DNA from: Chryseobacterium sp. G0201
GTDB lineage: Bacteria > Bacteroidota > Bacteroidia > Flavobacteriales > Weeksellaceae
Length of the DNA: 64,000 nucleotides
Assembly (NCBI RefSeq): GCF_003815655.1
Contig: NZ_CP033917.1
Coordinates: 3,906,001 to 3,970,000 of the forward strand
Reading direction: 5' to 3'
Shown here: one piece after another, positions 59,036 through 64,000 of the stretch
How positions within the stretch are numbered: position 1 is the stretch's first letter
Layout: each line of letters opens with the position of its first letter
Translations under genes and position numbers: made by a program
Notes under the pieces: generated by a model
Databases searched by the model: none
What the model was told of the DNA's origin: nothing
Seen by the model: the letters and a program-made list of their open reading frames with translations, nothing else

Positions 59036-61725
59036 AATTCCTCAATAAAATAATCAACGAATTATTAGCTCAAAATACAGATCTTTCTGCATTTAATATT
59101 GTTCTGCCAGGAAAGCGTCCCATCGTTTTTATCAGACAAATTTTAGAGGAAAATAATTACTCCGGATTTCTTCCTAACTTTTTTACAATTGAAGAATTAA
59201 TTGATCAAATTGCCGACAAACAGCCAATTCAGGGGATTTCTCTGTGGCTTTTTGCTTTTGATGTCTATAAAAGTCTTAATCTTATTCCAAACGATGATTT
59301 TGCTGATTTTTTAAAATGGTTTCCTACTTTACAGAAGGATTGGGATGATATTTTGAAGTTTTCTGATAGTGATCAGGCAGTATTGCAATATATGTTTGAT
59401 GAAGAAAGGATCAAAGAATGGGCTCAGGATCTTGGAGAAGATGATGACGTTCCAAGAAAAAAATTCCTTAATTTTTGGAGAAACATGAATGTTTTTCTTC
59501 CTGTTTTGAAGGAAAAGCTTCAGGGAAAAAACTTGGCAACATCAGGAATGATTCACGAAACCGCAAAATCGAAGATCGTTGATTTTGCTAAAAATACACG
59601 TGACAACTTCGTTTTTTGTGGATTTAACGCTTTTACTCCGGTTGAAGAAAAATTGGTAAGAAGTCTTTTGCAGTGGGATAAAGGACAATGTTTTTTTCAG
59701 GCTGATCATTATTATTTTGATGATGAAAGACAGGAAGCCGGAAAGTTTTTAAGAAATCATAAAACGTGGAAAGAATTTAATGACAGCAGAGCTTTCCAAT
59801 GGATCGAAGATGATTTTAATCAACCAAAAAATATAAAAGTCTACGAAGTTTCAGGAAATGTGACGCAGACAAAAATTCTTCCTGAAATTTTTAAAGAGAT
59901 TGAAAATAAGACCTATTCAAATACTGCAGTAGTTTTACTTGATGAAAATTTGCTTCCTGCAAGTTTAGATGTAATGTACGCTGTTGAAAACCTAAATATT
60001 ACCATGGGTTTTCCTTTGAAGAATTTGTCGTTTTCTAATGCGGTAAAGCAACTGTTTTATTTGCAGAAACAATTAGAAAAAAATAAATCTTCTTACTACT
60101 ACAGAGATATTTTTCCTATCCTTGAAGAGCTTCCGAAATCTATTGAAGACGAGGAAATTATCTCTCAATTTAAATCTAAAATAGAGGAGAGGAACATCGT
60201 TTATATTTCAAAAAAATTATTAAACGAACTTCTTAGCGAACTTTCATACTTTAATTTACTTCAAAAAGCCAATTCTACGAATGCCTATCTTGATATCTTG
60301 ATTGCGTTCTGTAAACAGATTAAATGGCTGGAAATAGATGATATTCAGTATGAAAATGTATCTCATTTTGAAAGTGCCTTCAAGATTATTAAAAATCAGG
60401 TTGCGCCTTACGATTTTGAGATTAAAATGGAAACATTAGAGATCCTAATTAATCAACACGTGAATACGGAAAGTATTGATTTTCAAGGTGAACCTTTGCG
60501 CGGATTGCAGATCATGGGACTTTTGGAAACGCGTCTTTTAAATTTTGAGAATGTAATTATGCTTTCCGTAAATGAAGGAAAATTACCTTTAGGAAATTCT
60601 CAGAATACCTATATTCCTTTTGATATCAGACGATTTTTTGATCTTCATACCTTTTTGGAAAATGACAGTATTTATGCGTATCACTTTTACCGATTGATAC
60701 AGGACTCCAAGAATGTTCATTTATTGTTTAATGCGCTAAGTTCGGGCGTAAATACAGGTGAAAAAAGTAGATTTATCACCCAGATCGAAATGGAAAGTTC
60801 TCACAATATTGAGCACCTGATCATTGAAAATTCTTCCGAGCCAATTACAACCAAACCCATTGAAATTGCGAAGACAGATATTGTCTTGGAGCGACTAGAA
60901 AAATGGAAAGAAAAAGTTTCCGCTTCGCACCTTACGAGTTATCTCTATAATCCAATAGATTTTTATCTTTCAAAGATTTTGAAGACCTCAGAAACGGATG
61001 AAATTGAAGAGGAATTATCGGTGAAGAATTATGGGAATTTGGTTCATTATTCACTTCAAGAAGTTTATGAAGTATTAAAAGGTAAAGTGTTAAAAGAAAA
61101 TGATTTAAAAGATTCAATTAAAGCAATTGATAAGTATATTGATGTGGCAATAGAAAAGCTTAAACATCAGCCCGAGTTCTATGAAAAAGGGATGAACTTT
61201 ATTCATAAAGCGATTGCAAAAAAGGTGATTGAAAGTGTCTTAAATGTAGATCTTGAATTAGTTAAAAATGGAAATAAATTAGAGATCCTTGATATTGAAA
61301 AGAGGTTTGAAAATGTAGATTTTTATTTAGATGAAAACAATAAAGACAGAATTTCATTCTTTGGATTTATTGATAGAATTGATCGCTTGAACGGAACATT
61401 AAGAATCATTGATTATAAAACAGCGAAAATTAAAAATCTTACGGTAAAAATTGATGAAAATAATGTAGACGACTATTTCCTTAACAGCGACAGAAAACAG
61501 GCTTTACAGCTATGTATCTATCAGTATGTTGTACAGAACCTGCCTGAGTTTTGGGGATTACCGATTGAAACAGGAATCTGGAGCTTTGCCGAAGCCAGAA
61601 AGGGTGTTGTTTCTTTACAATTTGAAAAAGGAACTATCGATGATGCAATGAAATCTATTAAAAGCTTGATCCTGGAGATTTTAGATCCTAATCTTACTTT
61701 TATTGAAGATATAAAATCTTACTAA
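59032..61725 (+). CDS. AddB/RecB-like PD-(D/E)XK nuclease protein
   Basis: The product has 897 residues. The start is a TTG at 59032 overlapping the previous stop (TTGA); no in-frame ATG fits the conserved start KFLNKIINELLAQN. The N-terminal two-thirds resembles an inactivated UvrD/RecB-like helicase fold (IVLPGKRPIVFIRQILEE, LRGLQIMGLLETRLLNFENV). A RecB-type nuclease domain lies near the C-terminus (FFGFIDRIDRLN, then RIIDYKTAKIK; catalytic Asp and Lys). The four Cys of an iron-sulfur cluster seen in some AddB proteins are not evident. It should process double-strand break ends, normally with an AddA helicase encoded elsewhere. Confidence 0.85.
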   Translation: MKFLNKIINELLAQNTDLSAFNIVLPGKRPIVFIRQILEENNYSGFLPNFFTIEELIDQIADKQPIQGISLWLFAFDVYKSLNLIPNDDFADFLKWFPTLQKDWDDILKFSDSDQAVLQYMFDEERIKEWAQDLGEDDDVPRKKFLNFWRNMNVFLPVLKEKLQGKNLATSGMIHETAKSKIVDFAKNTRDNFVFCGFNAFTPVEEKLVRSLLQWDKGQCFFQADHYYFDDERQEAGKFLRNHKTWKEFNDSRAFQWIEDDFNQPKNIKVYEVSGNVTQTKILPEIFKEIENKTYSNTAVVLLDENLLPASLDVMYAVENLNITMGFPLKNLSFSNAVKQLFYLQKQLEKNKSSYYYRDIFPILEELPKSIEDEEIISQFKSKIEERNIVYISKKLLNELLSELSYFNLLQKANSTNAYLDILIAFCKQIKWLEIDDIQYENVSHFESAFKIIKNQVAPYDFEIKMETLEILINQHVNTESIDFQGEPLRGLQIMGLLETRLLNFENVIMLSVNEGKLPLGNSQNTYIPFDIRRFFDLHTFLENDSIYAYHFYRLIQDSKNVHLLFNALSSGVNTGEKSRFITQIEMESSHNIEHLIIENSSEPITTKPIEIAKTDIVLERLEKWKEKVSASHLTSYLYNPIDFYLSKILKTSETDEIEEELSVKNYGNLVHYSLQEVYEVLKGKVLKENDLKDSIKAIDKYIDVAIEKLKHQPEFYEKGMNFIHKAIAKKVIESVLNVDLELVKNGNKLEILDIEKRFENVDFYLDENNKDRISFFGFIDRIDRLNGTLRIIDYKTAKIKNLTVKIDENNVDDYFLNSDRKQALQLCIYQYVVQNLPEFWGLPIETGIWSFAEARKGVVSLQFEKGTIDDAMKSIKSLILEILDPNLTFIEDIKSY

Positions 61726-61727
61726 AC

Positions 61728-61756
61728 AAAATGCACCTCATTTCTGAAGTGCATCC
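61728..61756 (-). terminator. Terminator of the T9SS hydrolase gene
   Basis: The stem ATGCAC.TCA / TGA.GTGCAT (61731-61754) is followed on the minus strand by TTTTGTTT. Confidence 0.7.
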
Positions 61757-61789
61757 AAACCTAATGAAGATTTGATATGAAGAAATGTG

Positions 61790-63733
61790 TTATAATTTTA
61801 CTTTTTTATTAATAATTTTCCCATTGTTTGGAGTGATTTGTACGACATAAACTCCAGATTCTAAAGTATTTGATTCGAATTGTGACTGATTAATTTCCTG
61901 GTTTTGAATTAAAGCTCCCGAAATACTATAAATACTAATGTTTTTTAAATCTTTCTTTGATTTAACAATAATCTGACGGTTTTTTGTAAAGATTTCCGGA
62001 TTATCATTTAATGTGACATCACCAACTTGTTTCTTGAATTGAAGATTATAAAATTGAGTTACAATTTCAAATGTATAGTTTTGATTATCAATATTGTTTA
62101 AATCAATTCCGCCATCTTTAAGATATTGTTCCTGTGATATTGTTTTCACTAAATTTTTATTTTCATCAAAAATATTAACAGTAGATAATTCTTCTTGATT
62201 AATTTTTAAACTTAAAATATTGTTGTTGGTTGACTTTATGATCTCATTTTCAGGCACTTCTGTTGGTGTACTTTTAACATAAGGAATTAATTTATTCTCA
62301 TTATTTTCTGATACTTTTAATAAATAAACTCCATCTTTTAATGAGCTTAAGTTATTGTTGATCAAATTTTTACGATCATTTTTTTCTTTATTGAAATCTG
62401 TAACTTCAACCAATTGCATACCTTGTAGATCAGGTTTTATTTGAGAAGAAAGTAATGAATTTGCTTTTGGTTGATTATCAGCATTTTTTGATGTTAAAAT
62501 TGCCCATTCATTGAAAAATCCGCCACTTCTTAATGTGTTAAATTTCACATTAGAAGCCAGTACAAAAGGGACGATTCCTCCTATATGGCCGACCGGTCCC
62601 CAATAAAACGAGTCAAGTTTGTATTTATTCAAATCCCACCATGGATAATAACCTCTTTGTACATCTATTGTTTTTGAAGTATTTTCAGGGTGAATTGCCA
62701 AGTCTACAGTCGCATGACCTAATGTCATCGGAGTTTTATTGTACCAATCGTAAACGTCGTTTGCTCTAAGACACTGTCTTAGTTTATTATTGTTATTATT
62801 GGTTACATCATTCACAAAAGTCGGAGTAAATAATTTTCTCCAAATTAGGGGTCCCCATAATAATCCGCCAAGTTCCTGAATTATATTTTCATTATATTTA
62901 GCGAGATATTCAGCAGAGATAACCTCAGAAATATTGTTTGTATACGTTTTGTAACCAATATTATTACAAGTATTTACAACATTGGCGAGAAAGGAAGTAA
63001 AAGGATAAATTTCCTTTTCAATAACCCCTTTCTGAAGTGTAACACCGGAAAAATCATAAGGTCCGTCTCCCATGTAAGCATATTTAAATTTTAATTGAGT
63101 GGGATTAGAAATGCTTAATTTTTTTAAAGTAGACATCGCAGCATGAGCACCCTGAGAATATCCGGTTATAAAATATTCATCATAACGCTTTACATTGAGT
63201 TGGGACAAAACTTTATTGGCAGCCGTTACAAAATCAATGGTAGCCGAAGCTTCGGTAGGGTAGTGAACGTATGGATGTACACCATCGCCGGAACCCATTC
63301 CTAAATAATCAGGCGCCATCAGGATATACCCGTTTAAAGCGTAAGATAACTCAACTACAAAACCTGCCGTTAATACCCCTTTTAAGTTAGATGGAACATT
63401 GTTTCTGTTGTCTGTGGTTCCATGATCTGATACAACTGTTGAAAGCTTGTAATTCACATTCGGATACATAATCAATCCTGTGGCTTTTACCAGTGCATTG
63501 TTTTCATTTTTAGTATAGTAAGTTATTTTGTAAGCTTTTAAACCAACATTAAAACCGTTTAGATAACTTACGAAATCAGGAGAATTTTGTTCACCAAGAT
63601 TATTGGAGATAAAACTAATGACTCCTTGTGGTGTAAGATCTAATTTTGGTTCAAAAGTAACAACATCTCCCGCTTGTTGGGCAAAATAAAACGGAGCTGT
63701 AAGTCCTAACAAAGAAATAATTATTTTTTTCAT
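61790..63733 (-). CDS. T9SS-secreted alpha/beta hydrolase
   Basis: The product has 647 residues with a signal peptide (MKKIIISLLGLTAPFYFAQ). An alpha/beta hydrolase core spans about 60-390: LSTVVSDHGTTDNRNNVPS, ILMAPDYLGMGSGDG and the nucleophile elbow GYSQGAHAAM (Ser). The remainder is beta-rich and ends in a T9SS type A sorting domain (NISIYSISGALIQNQ ... SGVYVVQITPNNGKIINKKV). Probably a surface or secreted esterase/lipase (secretory lipase-like). Substrate unknown. Confidence 0.85.
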   Translation of the reverse strand: MKKIIISLLGLTAPFYFAQQAGDVVTFEPKLDLTPQGVISFISNNLGEQNSPDFVSYLNGFNVGLKAYKITYYTKNENNALVKATGLIMYPNVNYKLSTVVSDHGTTDNRNNVPSNLKGVLTAGFVVELSYALNGYILMAPDYLGMGSGDGVHPYVHYPTEASATIDFVTAANKVLSQLNVKRYDEYFITGYSQGAHAAMSTLKKLSISNPTQLKFKYAYMGDGPYDFSGVTLQKGVIEKEIYPFTSFLANVVNTCNNIGYKTYTNNISEVISAEYLAKYNENIIQELGGLLWGPLIWRKLFTPTFVNDVTNNNNNKLRQCLRANDVYDWYNKTPMTLGHATVDLAIHPENTSKTIDVQRGYYPWWDLNKYKLDSFYWGPVGHIGGIVPFVLASNVKFNTLRSGGFFNEWAILTSKNADNQPKANSLLSSQIKPDLQGMQLVEVTDFNKEKNDRKNLINNNLSSLKDGVYLLKVSENNENKLIPYVKSTPTEVPENEIIKSTNNNILSLKINQEELSTVNIFDENKNLVKTISQEQYLKDGGIDLNNIDNQNYTFEIVTQFYNLQFKKQVGDVTLNDNPEIFTKNRQIIVKSKKDLKNISIYSISGALIQNQEINQSQFESNTLESGVYVVQITPNNGKIINKKVKL

Positions 63734-63843
63734 ATTGACATTTTAAGTTTTGATTAAGTTAAATATTTTTAACAAATCTCTCAAAATATTATTGACTCAA
63801 TAATTATTCATTGAATATAAATTTCCTCTTATATGACTAAAAT

Positions 63844-63878
63844 AAAAGAGTCTGATCGATTAACCAGACTCTTTATTT
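63844..63878. terminator. Bidirectional terminator before the acyl-CoA dehydrogenase tail
   Basis: The stem AAAGAGTCTG / CAGACTCTTT (63846-63855 and 63865-63874), with T-rich sequence on the right; it ends the minus-strand acyl-CoA dehydrogenase gene. Confidence 0.8.
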
Positions 63879-63895
63879 ATCTATTTCTTTAATTT

Positions 63896-64000
63896 TTAGA
63901 AAGCGTTGATACCTGTAATATCCATTCCTGTAATTAATAAGTGAACGTCGTGAGTTCCTTCATAAGTGATCACAGACTCAAGGTTAGCAGCGTGTCTCAT
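63896..64000 (-). CDS. Acyl-CoA dehydrogenase, C-terminal end only
   Basis: The last 34 residues and stop codon (TAA at 63898-63896) lie in the window. The visible end reads LESVITYEGTHDVHLLITGM then DITGINAF. This is the typical C-terminus of glutaryl-CoA-type acyl-CoA dehydrogenases (YEGTHDVH contains the loop near the FAD/substrate site). The start lies beyond the right edge. Confidence 0.8.
   Translation of the reverse strand: MRHAANLESVITYEGTHDVHLLITGMDITGINAF

Overview
The window looks like the chromosome of a flavobacterium of the Chryseobacterium/Weeksellaceae type. The sequence is AT-rich. Recognisable promoters carry the Bacteroidetes -7 box TAnnTTTG and there are few Shine-Dalgarno sites. 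Two secreted proteins end in type IX secretion (T9SS) sorting domains, and the family mix (DUF4294, DUF6952, DUF1015 beside serA/serC, 'GINT..P.ATLD' surface proteins) is typical of Flavobacteriia. No rRNA, tRNA, CRISPR array, complete insertion sequence or prophage is visible.

Layout. 1-6.7 kb: an AsmA-like protein cut by the window edge, a lipoprotein with a TNT-type NAD glycohydrolase-like domain followed by a candidate immunity gene, and a large MG2/TonB-plug protein. 6.9-14.1 kb: an MFS exporter and a LysR regulator broken by an in-frame stop. These look like a once-divergent pair now separated by about 5 kb (AraC-type membrane regulator, surface protein, Na+/H+ antiporter, small ORFs); the same LysR-type operator stands at both junctions. 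14.4-19.6 kb: a second surface protein, a DUF1349 protein, a LuxR-type regulator, an alpha-oxoamine synthase (sphingolipid or sulfonolipid type) and a TetR regulator. 19.7-24.7 kb: dnaX split by a ten-A run into gamma-like and tau-like reading frames; an unannotated leader peptide extremely rich in Phe/Tyr/Trp in front of the DAHP synthase-chorismate mutase fusion; rsgA; ndk. 24.8-34.3 kb: fucosidase, DUF1772, rpe, an M42 peptidase, DUF4294, a Nudix hydrolase, mnmD, ilvE and two lipoprotein prolyl isomerases. 34.4-36.6 kb: a small lipoprotein plus a TIGR04141/DUF6119-like protein in visibly more AT-rich DNA. 36.6-43.4 kb: an aspartic protease-PDZ protein, a T9SS DUF3472-ricin protein and tandem M28 peptidases, one of which has lost catalytic residues. 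43.4-51.6 kb: a serine biosynthesis operon (serC, serA, DUF1015), ferredoxin, LuxC-like acyl-CoA reductase, Bax-inhibitor protein, peroxiredoxin/thioredoxin, and a small double-glycine-leader peptide. 51.7-64 kb: an M16 peptidase, aminotransferase, M28 peptidase, rsmG, a DUF922 protein, an AddB-like nuclease, a T9SS hydrolase and the tail of an acyl-CoA dehydrogenase.

Most interesting: (1) the aromatic leader peptide and structured leader before the DAHP synthase gene, a probable attenuator; (2) the dnaX A10 run, a likely slippage site; (3) the TNT-like toxin/immunity pair; (4) the split MFS/LysR locus with duplicated operator and dead regulator; (5) the M28 pseudoprotease beside its active paralogue. 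Several long inverted repeats lie in intergenic spaces.
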